Both the position numbers and the translations under genes were made by a program. 64,000 nucleotides of DNA from Saccharina japonica (lineage: Eukaryota > Sar > Phaeophyceae > Laminariales > Laminariaceae), in the NCBI GenBank assembly GCA_008828725.1, contig MEHQ01001058.1, forward strand, positions 262,161-326,160, written 5' to 3'. The notes under the pieces were generated by a model. That model saw only the letters and a list, made by a program, of their open reading frames with translations, ran no database searches and was not told the origin of the DNA. The first letter of the stretch is position 1; the number at the start of each line of letters is the position of its first letter. Below, piece by piece: positions 1 through 9,369 of the stretch.

Positions 1-100
1 GTACCCCCCCCCCCCCTCCGCTCATACGGCACACATGACACGCGTACCATCACCCCTCCCTCCCTGCCCCCGACTTAAACAACAACGCCTCTTTGCGTTT

Positions 101-124
101 TTGTTGTTGTTGTTGTTGTTGTTG
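101..124 (+). repeat. (TTG)n microsatellite in the pyrimidine-rich tract of a splice acceptor
   Basis: Eight TTG triplets lie directly upstream of the CAG at 138-140 that precedes the transporter exon. Together with the following T-rich bases they form the pyrimidine-rich tract expected of a 3' splice site. Length variation here could affect acceptor strength, which is inference. Confidence 0.8.
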
Positions 125-140
125 CTGTGCTGCGTTTCAG

Positions 141-435
141 TCGGGATGCCATGTCGTTCTTTTTGGCTGCCCTCGGGCTCATGGTCGCCGCCGCCGGCGG
201 CATCGGAGGCGGCGGAATCCTGGTGCCCATCTACATGCTCGTGCTCAACTTCAGCCCCAAGTACGCGGTGCCCCTGTCCAACATTACCATCTTCGGAGGG
301 GCTATCACCAACACGTTCCTCAACATGAAGAAGAGGCACCCCCGCGCCGACCGGCCCATGGTGGACTGGGACCTGATCTTGGTGATGGAGCCCCTGACCA
401 TTGGTGGCGCTCTCGTCGGCTCCTTCATCCAGAAG
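141..435 (+). CDS. Internal exon of a TauE/SafE-family membrane transporter (partial gene)
   Basis: This exon encodes about 98 residues of a TauE/SafE (sulfite exporter-like, DUF81) integral membrane protein. The family moves sulfur-containing or organic anions across membranes; the substrate cannot be told here. Visible features are the glycine-rich motif GGIGGGGILVPIY in the first membrane segment, a second segment with NITIFGGAITN, and a third reading WDLILVMEPLTIGGALVGSFI. The acceptor is TTTCAG at 135-140 and the donor is AAG/GTAGAG after 435, so the exon enters with one base completing a codon and ends in phase 0. An in-frame ATG exists at 151, but homologous proteins continue upstream, so I read this as an internal exon. 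The second half of the family (another glycine-rich repeat) was not found in the window. It may lie across a long intron or the gene may be broken. Family assignment is firm; gene integrity is unknown. Confidence 0.85.
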
Positions 436-534
436 GTAGAGAAAAGAGCTTGTTGTTGGTACATCTCGTAGTATTGTTACGACCATATCTGCTTGTTTTT
501 AAGCCACGAAAAATAGATGGAAACCCCAAGAATT

Positions 535-626
535 GGGCCGATGGTTGTGACTGGGGTCTGATATTTTGTGGTGGAGCCGCTGACGTAAAAGGCGGCGCTG
601 TCAGTGGCTCCTTGATTCAGAAGGAA
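535..626 (+). pseudogene. Decayed duplicate of the 3' half of the TauE/SafE exon
   Basis: About 92 bases can be aligned with 351-436 of the intact exon. Shared blocks include the segment around GTGACTGGGGTCTGAT (intact: GGACTGGGACCTGAT), GTGGAGCCGCTGAC (intact: ATGGAGCCCCTGAC) and the end GGCTCCTTGATTCAGAAGG (intact: GGCTCCTTCATCCAGAAGG). The copy has small indels and stop codons in the original frame, and the donor GT is changed to GA. It is best read as an old tandem duplicate of the exon or an alternative exon that has died. It lies 100 bases downstream of the intact exon, inside what would be its intron. Confidence 0.75.
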
Positions 627-1371
627 GGCGACGGAAACGAGGGCGGGACCTTTGATGCGCTCATTTGTTGCTTGCCTTATAAGTCATTTGACCAATGACC
701 ACGCATCCCTTTCGAGACGGAGCAAGGGAGCGGGGGGGGGTGTACTAATTCTACTCGTACGGATACTCCTCGCGTTGGTTATTACTATAGTTTTCTGGCA
801 TGGATGGACGAAATGTTCGTCGTTTCTTTCGATCAGGGCCGTCCTTCACGAGCGTTGTTTGGCACCGAGGGGGGGTAGCATTGCTTTCGCGGAGGAAACG
901 GCTGTTGATCGCTCGTTTCACAGCAGTAGTGGCACTAAGCTACGAGCATCGAGGTCTGTTTTCTGGTACCAGGTAAACCGTAAAGGCGACCAGGACCAGG
1001 CCCAACAGGGGTCAGTTAGTGAACCCATACGCGACGACGCCTGGGGGGCACGTTCGGGATGAGCTTGGGCAGCGGTGCCGTCACGCTCATGGTGGAGTTA
1101 TGCGGAGTTATCCGACCGGGGCAGAAAACGCCCCCTGTCTTGTCATATTTATTGGTATGGTAGTGAGATTAGGATGCGGGGATACACCGAGGCCCGAGGT
1201 CCTCGGAGCACTCCTACTCCTTGCCAAGTGGCAGAGAAGAAGGCGGGAGGGGAGGATCATCCCGGCGTAGCCACCCTCTATTCATTCGGTAGCAGCCGGG
1301 GGGAGGGGGGAGGGGTGTCGCAAAGGGTGATGCAGAGAGGGTAGTGGGTGGCAGTATTCAGAGTCACCCAA
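627..1371. other. Non-coding stretch, nothing recognised
   Basis: Open frames here are short and lack any family resemblance or exon-like composition. This is presumably intron or intergenic sequence downstream of the transporter exon. G-runs occur near 728-737 and 1297-1312. Confidence 0.5.
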
Positions 1372-1560
1372 CAATTCGACGAGAGTCGACGAGGGACGAA
1401 AGTGCTGAATTTTTCTCGCGATAGAAATGCAAGGCACGTATTATACCGTCATGGGGAGAGAGGAGAAGAGTCTGCTTAGTGACCCCGGGTCTGAGTTACG
1501 ACTAACGAGGGAGATAAAATAAGGGGCAAGGATAATCAATGAGATGGGAAAGAGAAAAAA
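1372..1560 (+). mobile_element. SINE, 5'-truncated copy (body and tail)
   Basis: It carries the body of the window's tRNA-headed SINE family: a segment with CGACGAGGGACGAAAGTGCT, then the GAGAAGAGTCTGCTTAGTGA block, then GACCCCGGGTCTGAGTTACG and a purine-rich tail. The tRNA-like head present in the copies at 17.5 and 32.2 kb is missing, so this copy is truncated at its 5' end. Confidence 0.75.
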
Positions 1561-2164
1561 GGAAAAATAAAAAAGGTGTACTCGTACGTATACACATCCG
1601 CAGAAATCTAGAGGATGCAGGTATGACATAATAACGCACGTACATCAGCAGACCTAGTCGGACCAGGGTATAGGTACTGCACGGGGCCAAACAAAGTTGT
1701 ACCGAGGCGACCTCGGAGTTGGAGTATGTCAACGGTTTGCTATTATTTCCATTGGGGGTCTCGGTCGTCGCGAGACTAGGTTTGTTAGAGTCCCGGCCAG
1801 TTGGCTGGGGGGAACTATCGGGTACGTGGCATCATGATAGGAAACGAGGAACAGCAGCAGTGGCCGGTGCCGCGGTGATCCTCGTACCACTGTCTGTTGT
1901 GCCAATACAACCCCTGCTCAACATCGCAGAGAATAGTACCAACACGACAACCGACACTTTCGAAGGATATTCAATAAATCAATAAATCTCCTTGTGATAA
2001 CCAGTACCCTGTACACTGCTGTACGTATACTTCGTATGATACATAATATATACGACATATATATATCATACGGACCGTTCGAAGCCAACGCGGAGGCTAG
2101 GCGTCCATGAGTTTTGGATGTCTTATCGAAAGTTCAGTTCTGCATTCTGCAACATCAAAATATC
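1561..2164. other. AT-rich non-coding stretch with a TATA palindrome
   Basis: No coding signal is seen. Around 2030-2070 a short AT-rich palindrome (alternating ATATAC/GTATAT) occurs, of the sort seen throughout the window. Confidence 0.45.
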
Positions 2165-2405
2165 GAAGTTTCGATAAGTCGTCTTCTCTTCTTGCCTCTT
2201 TTTGTCCCTTTTTTTCCCTTGGTTCCTTTTATTTTTTATTTTTCCCTCGTATCCTTTTTCCCTTTCTCCTTTTTTATTTTCTCCTTTTCTTCTTTCTCCT
2301 TTTTTGCTTTCTCTTTTTTTCCTTTCTCATTTTTCCCTGTCTCCTTTTTCTCTCTCTCTTCTTTTTTCCTTTTCCCTTTTGGGATCGATTTCACTTTCTC
2401 TTGGT
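2165..2405 (+). repeat. 240-bp polypyrimidine tract
   Basis: The plus strand is almost pure T and C, built from drifting CCTTTT and TTCTCC units. It gives phenylalanine/serine-rich open frames that are artefacts of composition. Long homopyrimidine tracts can form triplex DNA; no function is implied by the sequence alone. Confidence 0.85.
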
Positions 2406-2509
2406 TGAGGCATATCGTACTGCGTTGTACTTTGCATTCCGTGTATCATATACAGGCAGTAGTAGTAGGTTTAGGTTTGCTACCAGTAACCATAAGGTTG
2501 CTCGGACGT

Positions 2510-2735
2510 TTTTGCTGTTGTTTCCCATCCCATTTTCTATCTTCCCCCTTCTTGCTCCTTCTCCCCCCTACTACTACTGTATAGTCGTACGAGTAACTCG
2601 GATCCGGGGTCACTGAGTAGGTTCTTCTCCCCCCCTCCCCACTACGGTGCGTGCCTTGCATTTTTTTTCGCGAGAAGAGATGAGCGCTTTCTTCCCTCGC
2701 CGACTCTCGCGTCGAAATGTGCCTTCGACCCACGC
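2510..2735 (-). mobile_element. SINE copy, minus orientation
   Basis: The same body as the 1.4-kb copy is seen in reverse: GATCCGGGGTCACTGAGTAG, CTTCTCCCCCCC, CCACTACGGTGCGTGCCTTG and the CTCGCGTCG block near 2705. The tRNA head is absent or too diverged to see. The tail runs toward lower coordinates into a TTCCCATCCCATTTTCTATC segment that is shared with the other copies. Confidence 0.75.
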
Positions 2736-2944
2736 TACAATAGGTCTCGACCCTCGACAGCACACCAGTTGGTTGGTACCATTGAATAACAACAAAACAA
2801 TCTATACGGACCCTCGCCCCTCAACGTTATCAATATGAATAGCACCTACGTATAATATTAATAGTAAATCCACTACTGAATACGTATACCACCCGGGCGT
2901 TACGTATGCATGAGATATACTCGCTTATCTCCTCTCCTTCCCAA

Positions 2945-4137
2945 TGTTGTTGTTGTTGTCTTCACATTAAACCCGTTCTTTCTACTCAACCACATCAGTA
3001 CACCCAGTGCCTGTCCTGATTCCCAATCCTAGAGAGATACAAATTCTGTGGTCACAGACTGTGAAACAGAGAAAAACCAAAACAAAATAAACGCAAATTA
3101 ATGGGTAAAGCAAGTGAGATGCGTAACGTACCGGGTACGAGAACACAGCGACACGAGCCGAACCAAAAAATAAGAACAAAAAAGACAAAATAAAACAAGT
3201 TCTGAAATGAAACAGAATACAAATGACGCAGGGAGACAGAAGCGCCAGAAGCGCCAGAAGCGCCCCTAGACGAAAAGCACACGTGCCCAAGAGGAACAGA
3301 TAACTGCTGCACGAGCGAGGCAACACGAAAAAAGAGAGAGACACCGGCATAGGGTGGAAACAAAGGGAGAAACAAGGACAAAAAAAGCAAGAAAGAAGAC
3401 ACGAGAGAGGAAAAGAGAAAAATAGCTCTCAAGGCAAGCTCAAGGCGATGGTAACAACAAGTTCCCGTCTCTGCTATAAAAACTGATACGGGGACCATGT
3501 CACACCTTCTGCCATCTCATTCCCACTCTAAAAAACAACGGTGTCAAGAGTCAATACTACCTCTGCCGCGCCCCCCCCAGTGAACACATCAACGGAAACA
3601 AATAATAGAATTCAAGGACTAGTCGAGCCGATATCTGGCCACACGATCTATCATTTCGTTTCTGCATTCGTCGACAGCTGTATCAGTACGGCCGCCCCTG
3701 CACCTCCCCCCCCTCTCCTGGTCGCCTCTCTTGGCGTCCTCAGCTGTATGCCGTAGCCAGCTCCTCTCCGCTTCGGCCCTGTGCCACCTCGCCATGAAAT
3801 GGTCCGCCGCCTCGCCAACCCCCCGATACCACACCCCCCTCTTTTTTGCCGCCCTCGGCCATAGTACCGTCTCTGCTCCGAACAGTAAAGGGGAGCTTTC
3901 TGTGGAGCCCTCTGTCGCTCGAAAAACCCTGAGGTCATCTGCTAGACATTGTGCCCAGTTCTTTTCTGGTCGGCCAGGCCCCGGGTTCGTCCCACCGGCG
4001 ATCGTCCCAAACATCACCCGCCTGGTCAGCCGCTCATTGGCCGTGCGCTGTACGCCCCCCGCAAAGAGGAGGCGTCGTTTGCGGATGGTCGTCTCAACGC
4101 TCTCGCATTGTGCCTTCTTGAGAGCCTTGGCGTACGA
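2945..4137 (-). mobile_element. 5'-truncated LINE: RT C-terminal region, 3' UTR and (AAC)n tail
   Basis: Read on the minus strand, an open LINE frame (4137 to 3619) is followed by about 670 bases of 3' UTR, and the copy ends in TTTAATGTGAAGA plus (CAA)4-5 at 2945-2962. Truncation at the 5' end and a microsatellite 3' tail are hallmarks of non-LTR retrotransposition. The 3' UTR is the parent of many short repeats elsewhere (for example 15440-15783 and 15990-16312). No target-site duplication could be recognised by eye. Confidence 0.8.
3619..4137 (-). pseudogene. LINE reverse-transcriptase ORF, C-terminal fragment
   Basis: About 170 codons stay open from 4137 to the stop at 3619. The frame begins with SYAKALKK, continues through ETTIRKRRLLFAGG, then the conserved block MFGTIAGGTNPGPGRPEKNW, DDLRVFRATEGSTES and an AAKK..WYRGV..AA segment, and ends with AVDECRNEMIDRVARY. 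This is the region downstream of the reverse-transcriptase domain in a non-LTR (LINE) polyprotein. The same blocks recur, wrecked, on the plus strand at 6640-7020. It lacks the catalytic RT core, so it is a dead 5'-truncated copy. The open frame suggests fairly recent insertion. The clade was not assigned. Confidence 0.8.
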
Positions 4138-4331
4138 TACTTACGTATTATACGTTCATGATCTCAGTAGTATTTATATTTCCGGGAAATTAACAGCAGT
4201 CAGTTACTATCATACCTAATGAATATATTGAGGTAAATCGTGGTGCGCAGATTCGGAACAACAACAAAAAAAAATCATCGAAAGCGGCGCAGCCGCGTTT
4301 TTTGGCCCGGTTTGGGTCCGGTTTGGGGTCA

Positions 4332-4374
4332 AGGTTAGGGTCAGGGTTAGAGTTAGGGTTGGGGGTTGGGTTGG
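4332..4374 (+). repeat. Degenerate interstitial telomere-like repeat
   Basis: The segment reads GGTTAGGGTCAGGGTTAG followed by AGTTAGGG and GGTTGGG variants, that is, drifting TTAGGG units in one orientation. A much shorter GGTTAGGGTTAG stretch occurs at about 13657-13669. TTAGGG is a common eukaryotic telomere unit. Internal blocks can arise by double-strand break repair or from an old chromosome end. Confidence 0.6.
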
Positions 4375-5051
4375 CTCTACGCGCGTACCTTGATCCCACT
4401 GGGAAGTGCTTCCCACTATTCCTAGCACGCTAACAACCAACAGCCAGACCGCTACAAGATCTTACCGGACAATGTGTGAATAGTTCAGAGGGCATGATTT
4501 TCGTTCGTGACACGCGTTCGTACTTACTTATAGTGCTTACACCACCCGTCAGTGCTTATTCCTCCCTAATGTTACTTTTTTTTTATCTGTCTTATTATTC
4601 CTCCCTAATGTTACTTTTTTATCTCTGTTTTTTTTTATCGGGGGTTATTTTGCGTTCTTTCTGTCTTGTAAATGGACCCCGTTTTGTATCATATACGTGT
4701 GATATAGGGACGTGCATACCAGTTTCCAGGTATCTGATATTATACGGGTGCCTGATACCAGCCAGGTGCGTATGATGTAATACGTATTATGCTGCTCGTG
4801 CAGGTCAGACAGCCTCTCCGGCCGAACAACAACTAAAACTCTATCATCCATCAACCCCGAATTCATCCAGTGTCCAGCGGTCCGTGCTTTCACAACTCGC
4901 TCACAATGTCCTTATCAACGTCTGGATAACGGGATAAGTCCCCCACCACAGCAGTGAAAAAAAGGGCGAACATGAAGCATCAAGGTCATTCACAAAGAGA
5001 AGAGGGTCGCTCTGCCTTTTAACACTTACGGAGGCATTTCTCTTACCGCCC
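4375..5051. other. Non-coding stretch with a short direct repeat
   Basis: At 4557-4622 a segment containing CCTCCCTAATGTTAC is present twice with a T-rich spacer. No coding or RNA signal is recognised in the rest. Confidence 0.5.
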
Positions 5052-5148
5052 TTAACCCTTTTAGGACTGGAGTCCCGTTTTGGGGACAAACCACTCAAAT
5101 TCCAAGTAATGTATCCCCAAAACGGGACTCCAGTCCTATAAGGGTTAA
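5052..5148. mobile_element. piggyBac-type MITE, symmetric subtype
   Basis: A near-palindromic ~89-bp element begins CCCTTTTAGGACTGGAGTCC and ends with its approximate reverse complement, bordered by TTAA at 5052-5055 and 5145-5148. TTAA target duplications with CCC...GGG ends are the signature of piggyBac transposons. There is no internal coding capacity. Confidence 0.85.
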
Positions 5149-5223
5149 GAACCGGTCCCCCTTTTTGGGGGGAAACTACTTGGAATTAGTGTGGGACAAG
5201 TTTTGCAGTTCTGAAAAGTTTAA
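5145..5223. mobile_element. piggyBac-type MITE, asymmetric subtype, sharing a TTAA with its neighbour
   Basis: It begins GAACCGGTCCCC directly after the TTAA that ends the previous element. It carries the subtype core TACTTGGAATTAGTGTGGGA and ends at a TTAA at 5220-5223. The same two-element arrangement recurs at 21650-21820. Confidence 0.75.
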
Positions 5224-7020
5224 TGCTCATCCAGGAGCATTGTTGAAAATCGTCGCGTCCCGCATAAGCAGCTACTACTGCGAGGCTCGAGGGAACAACA
5301 AAAACAATAACCAAAAACAGGATCGCTCTGATTGCAACAACTACAGAGGATTTTTCTTTCGTATTCATTGCCCATGCAGGCAAAGTGTTGGTGGAAATCG
5401 GCGCGCCAGGCAACTCTACTGCGAGGCTCGGGGGAATATATACCCCTGAGGAGCAGCAGTGTGGTTTTCGTCCCCGCACGACCAACACAGTCGGCATGCT
5501 GTTCGTTCGTCGTGCGGCGATTGCAAGAGCTCGGGCGAGAGAGGAGGAGCACGCCTCTTATTCATGTGCATTTTCTTCATCCATCTTCTGCAGGAGGAAG
5601 CGTACGACTCTTGTCGACCTAGAGCTATCACTGCTGTGGCAAAAGCGCTCACACGCTTTGGCGTACCAGCGAAGATGCTTGCAGTGATTCCCCAGTTCCA
5701 CGAAAGGCATGCGGGCTCGCGAACGCACAGACGACGGCAAAGCACTCAGGAGTGGGTTGACGGTCACGTAGGGGCTGCTGCGAAAAAGGCTGCGTGCTGT
5801 CGCCGTTGCTATTCATTTTTTTTTTTTTTTCATGTCCTCCAGCGGATGGGTAAAAATAAAGCTTAAGCCCTCCGCACTTCCACGTACCGCCTCGTGTATT
5901 CAACGTGTTCTTCGCTGCTGCGATACACGTCATCCATTCTATACATCTGTTCGTGCGCTTCAGCGAGAACGAAGTGCATCATCGTGAGGGATTTGGTTCA
6001 CCTCGAGGAGGATGATGATGCAGTGGTGTCGGGAAAAGAGGTGACATTGGCATGCATGAAAAAAAGGCAGTGTGGGGCATGTTGCGCGCCGACGATGCAG
6101 GAATGATCTCGAAGTCGGCGGCAGGAACTTGCTAAAACGATGACAAGTCATCGCGACTACTGTCTTCCACGTATAGCAGGCCTCACGGTATCGGAAAACA
6201 ATACGGAGAAGATGCTGCTACGAACACCGAACCAGGCACCCCCTGGTCGCACCGCTCGTCATCGAATCAGCTGGCCAGAGGTATTTAAACCGACGACCCA
6301 GTTCTTATATCTAGGCGGCGTTATCCGCGAAATAAAGCGCTGACCTCTCGCTCGATATCAAACGACGGGTCCGTCTCATGCGGGCAGGCCTCAAACGGTT
6401 CGGTCCGGAGTTGTATGAAACCACCACGGCCCCGCTTAGTCCGAAAGTCCGCATGCTCAACCCCTTCATAAACTGGTCCCACGGTTTTGGGGACAAACTA
6501 CTTGGAATTAGTGTGGGATAAGTTTTTCAGTCCTAAAAGGGTTAAGGTCGAGGTGGTTGAGACGGGGTGTGTAAACAAACGTGGACCCTCAGAGCGCGAA
6601 AAAAAACACACACACACACTTCGCCAAGTTCCGAACGGCGCACCACCAAAGTCCTCCTACGAGTCATGGGGCTTCCAGCGCCGACAACGTACCGACCGTA
6701 CCACCCACTCGTACGCGAAGACTCTCAAGAAGACACGATGCGAGAGCATCGACAAAAAACGACCACTTGCACACCGCGGTTCTTCGTTGCGGGGATCATG
6801 GCGCGGCCAAAGGGGGGGGGGGCGATTACCCAGTCGGGGGATGTTTCCCGCGGCAATGATCGGGGTGGGGAGTGGCCCGAGACTGGGCGGACAATCGAAG
6901 AGTTGGCATAAATGCCTATACTTGACGAGACCTCGGAGTGTTTCAGGCAACCGAGGGGTCCACGGAACACTTCCCGTTTTGGTGTTTAGAGTTGCAGCAA
7001 AGAAGGTGGGCAAGTGGTCG
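5224..7020 (+). pseudogene. Wrecked LINE reverse-transcriptase ORF
   Basis: Conserved LINE RT blocks appear in order but in shifting frames. They are LLKIVASRISSYYCEARG (5237-5293), EEQQCGFRP (about 5448), VRRLQELGRE (about 5518), an AYDS block in the catalytic motif A region (about 5600), and LTRFGVPAKMLAVIPQF (about 5650). FNVFFAAAIH (about 5895) and MLRADDAGMISKS (about 6076-6114) follow. The last is the YxDD catalytic motif with the tyrosine replaced by arginine. Then come LTVSENNTEKMLLRTPNQAP, QFLYLGGVIRE and a KRRVRLMRAGLKRFGPELYE segment up to 6460. A MITE (6457-6545) interrupts the ORF, after which VEVVET, QRRQRTDRTTHSYAKTLKK and GRLPSR continue. Many frameshifts and a T-run near 5817-5830 show long decay. 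The block CEARG occurs twice (about 5280 and 5417), so a local duplication is also present. Confidence 0.8.
6457..6545. mobile_element. piggyBac-type MITE inserted in the LINE ORF
   Basis: The asymmetric subtype, with the AAACTGGTCCCACGG start and TACTTGGAATTAGTGTGGGA core, lies between TCAA (a mutated TTAA) at 6457-6460 and TTAA at 6542-6545. LINE coding blocks are continuous across the insertion (RMLN before, then VEVVET after). The insertion therefore post-dates the LINE. Confidence 0.85.
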
Positions 7021-8658
7021 AATGTGCTTTTTGTCGGTGCTTCGGTTTTTCCTCGCTTCCTTCCCTTTCGCCTCTACTCTCTATATGGAATAAGTTTTAC
7101 TATTAGCTTGTATTGGTGGGTGGCGAGCCTGTTCTTGAGTGGCGTTTTCTGTTCTTGTTTTTTTCGTTTTCTATTGCCTGTCGCATCTCCCCCAAGGGGG
7201 TGGGGGCGGGAGGGGGGCACGACAGCGACACTGCTTTCCACCGCCAACGACGAAAAACAAAAAGAGGCGGCATTCCCTTCCCCTTCTTCGTTTGAGTTTT
7301 TTTTCTTCACACAAGATATTTCTACAGCCACCATTTTCGGTTGTTTGCGACTCCCAGTTTTGCAGAAAATCGACCCAGAACTTCACCCCAGGGAGGGGTG
7401 TGTTATTTTATTAATAATATATTGATTACAGTATACCATATTACCTACCAGTACCTGGTGCACCACACAACAAGCAGTACCACAGCAGCAGTAGAGTAGT
7501 AGCAGTGCACCATGCAGTTTCGTCGGACGAACAGTTTTGTCACATATTTTTTACCCCCCCCCCCGGAACTCCTTTTGGGAACTCAGAGGGAACAAGAGAA
7601 CAAATGACGACGAAAAATGGCCATTGCAGCAGTGGGGGAGCCACTGCTGCTTCGACAATAAACCTAAGCAAGCAGTTCGGGTAGGGATGCTGCTGCGCCC
7701 GTACCGTATATACTTTGTATACAGTAGATATACTTACGAGGCCTTGCACATTGCCCCCCCGGACACCGATCAAGCTCTAGCGCCCCTCAATCACGCAGTA
7801 TACTATTAATAAGTGTTCGTAGTGGCCATTTGCTGTGCTCGTCACTTTTTATCGTTTTTTTTTCCCCTCTTAAACCCCAAGAGCAGTTGTGCACGACTAT
7901 ATGATAGGCGGTTGATACGACAAAAAATATGTTTTTGTCTAGGTGGTTTATACGACCAAAATTATATGTTTGCAGCCGCTATCTCTGGCTCCCACAATGG
8001 CTTTGATCTATCACAAGTCACCGTTACTACCAGCAGCCTCTCATAAGAAACAGCCACACAAGAAACTCAGTCCTGTCTACGACATCTCCGGGGAAACAAG
8101 AAATTTCTCGAGCGTTTTTTAAGCAAGTTATCAACAGTACGGTAGTGTGCAACACACCGTTTCTTAAGTAAGGACCGGTATTATCGAAGCGTTTTTTCTC
8201 TTGTTCTCCAGATTTTCCAACTTTTCTCGATTTTTACATTTTTGAATCAAATACGGAGGCGTTCTGTCACAATTTCGTGAATTTTGACGGAGTGAAAAAC
8301 ATCTGGAACGCTTGTACCATTCACATATTTGTGGGGAAAAAATCTGGAAAATCTGGAAATTTAGGACAAACGGTCCTTCGATTGTAACGGCCCTAAGAAA
8401 TATAAACCGGCCCAGTATCCCGGTTTCTTCAGAGAGGGCGGGTACTCTGTATCATGGGATGTATGCTGGGATGAGGTTTCCAAGATAGGCGTTTGCGTGT
8501 TGCGGTTTCGTGCTGATGGCGAAGTACAAGTCGGCGCAATCGCGCGTGCGTATAAAATAGAGCAACAAGACAACAAGACATTTGTTTTTGGAAGAGCCCC
8601 CTTTCTCGGCAAGAAAAAATTGCGGCATGTTGTTTCGCCGAAGGTTTTGCGTGTACCC
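7021..8658. other. LINE 3' flank and non-coding AT-rich sequence
   Basis: The first few hundred bases are T-rich and could be the decayed 3' UTR of the plus-strand LINE. From about 7440 onward no family is recognised. C-runs at 7554-7564 and 7756-7761 and A/T homopolymers are present. Around 8160-8390 loosely inverted segments (ATCTGGAAAATCTGG against CCAGATTTTCC) suggest a small foldback. Confidence 0.4.
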
Positions 8659-8840
8659 CGTCATTTTGGGACAACTAACTTGCAAAGTCGTCATTGTGGG
8701 ACAAATAGCTTGACCAGTCATCATTTTGGGACAACTACCTTGAAAAGTCGTCATTGTGGGACAAATAACTTGAAAGGTCGTCATTTTGGGACAAAACAAC
8801 CTGAAAAGTCGTCAATTTGGGACAAATAACTTGAAAAGTC
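8659..8840 (+). repeat. 30-bp minisatellite, six units
   Basis: The unit is built on CGTCATTTTGGGACAA followed by ATAACTTGAAAAG. Six consecutive copies differ by a few substitutions (CATTTTGG alternating with CATTGTGG). The period is a multiple of three, so a false repetitive open frame runs through it. Confidence 0.9.
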
Positions 8841-8974
8841 GAAAGTAATGTACCGAAAAAAATAATACGACAAATGCTATAACGATAGAGGTGCACCATG
8901 TTTCTGCCTCAAAAGGGTGGTCACTTGAGGAGCTCTATACCTCACCCAAAAACAGTTTTTGGACGAAACTAAAA

Positions 8975-9290
8975 AGGGATAATATTTGGTGCTGGTGCGT
9001 GTGTTGACCAATGAAAAGCGGATTTGAATTTTATTTTTTCCAAATTGAATTTATTTTATACTCGTTAATTCGGGCCTAAACTTGGGGCATAATATTTGGT
9101 GCTGGTGCGTGTTTTGACCAATGAAAAGCGGATTTGATTTTTTTTTTCCAAATTGAATTTTTTCCTTGTTCGTTAAAAAGGGGGGCCCGTTTTAACGAGT
9201 ATGAAATAAATTCAATTTGGAAAAATAAAATTCAAATACGCTTTTAATTTGTCAACACACGCACCAGCATCAAAGATTAGGATCTTGGGG
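8975..9290. mobile_element. Foldback repeat, two direct and one inverted unit (GGTGCTGGTGCGTG family)
   Basis: A ~100-bp unit starting GGTGCTGGTGCGTGTGTTGA, followed by CCAATGAAAAGCGGATTTGA and a T-rich end with CAAATTGAATTT, occurs at about 8980 and about 9095 in plus and at about 9190-9275 in minus orientation. The units end at CGGGCC or CCCGTTTTAACGAG borders. The same family forms a clean inverted pair at 34994-35212, and a single partial unit lies at 9945-10012. Confidence 0.75.
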
Positions 9291-9369
9291 TCTAATCAAT
9301 TTGAATTGGACGAAAAAAACAAGAAGGTCCCAGGACCTTCTTTTCCAAAGAATTCAAATCAAATTGAGG

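Noticed and set aside
2107-2616. Two overlapping frames of 156-169 codons rich in F, S and L
   Set aside because: They arise from the 240-base polypyrimidine tract; two frames are open at once because stops need purines.
3052-3498. A 148-codon minus-strand frame with hydrophobic stretches
   Set aside because: It lies in the 3' UTR of the LINE, downstream of the true stop at 3619, and its copies at 15.6 and 16.1 kb are broken.
6487-7425. A 312-codon frame as an intact gene
   Set aside because: It starts inside a MITE, passes through frameshifted LINE sequence and ends in the T-rich flank; only fragments match LINE protein.
8497-8829. A 110-codon frame with repeated HFGTT/HCGTN motifs
   Set aside because: It is the 30-bp minisatellite read in one frame; the period is a multiple of three, so a repeated peptide is expected.
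8655-8840. CRISPR-like array of 30-bp units
   Set aside because: Units are directly adjacent with no spacers, in a eukaryotic context; it is a minisatellite.
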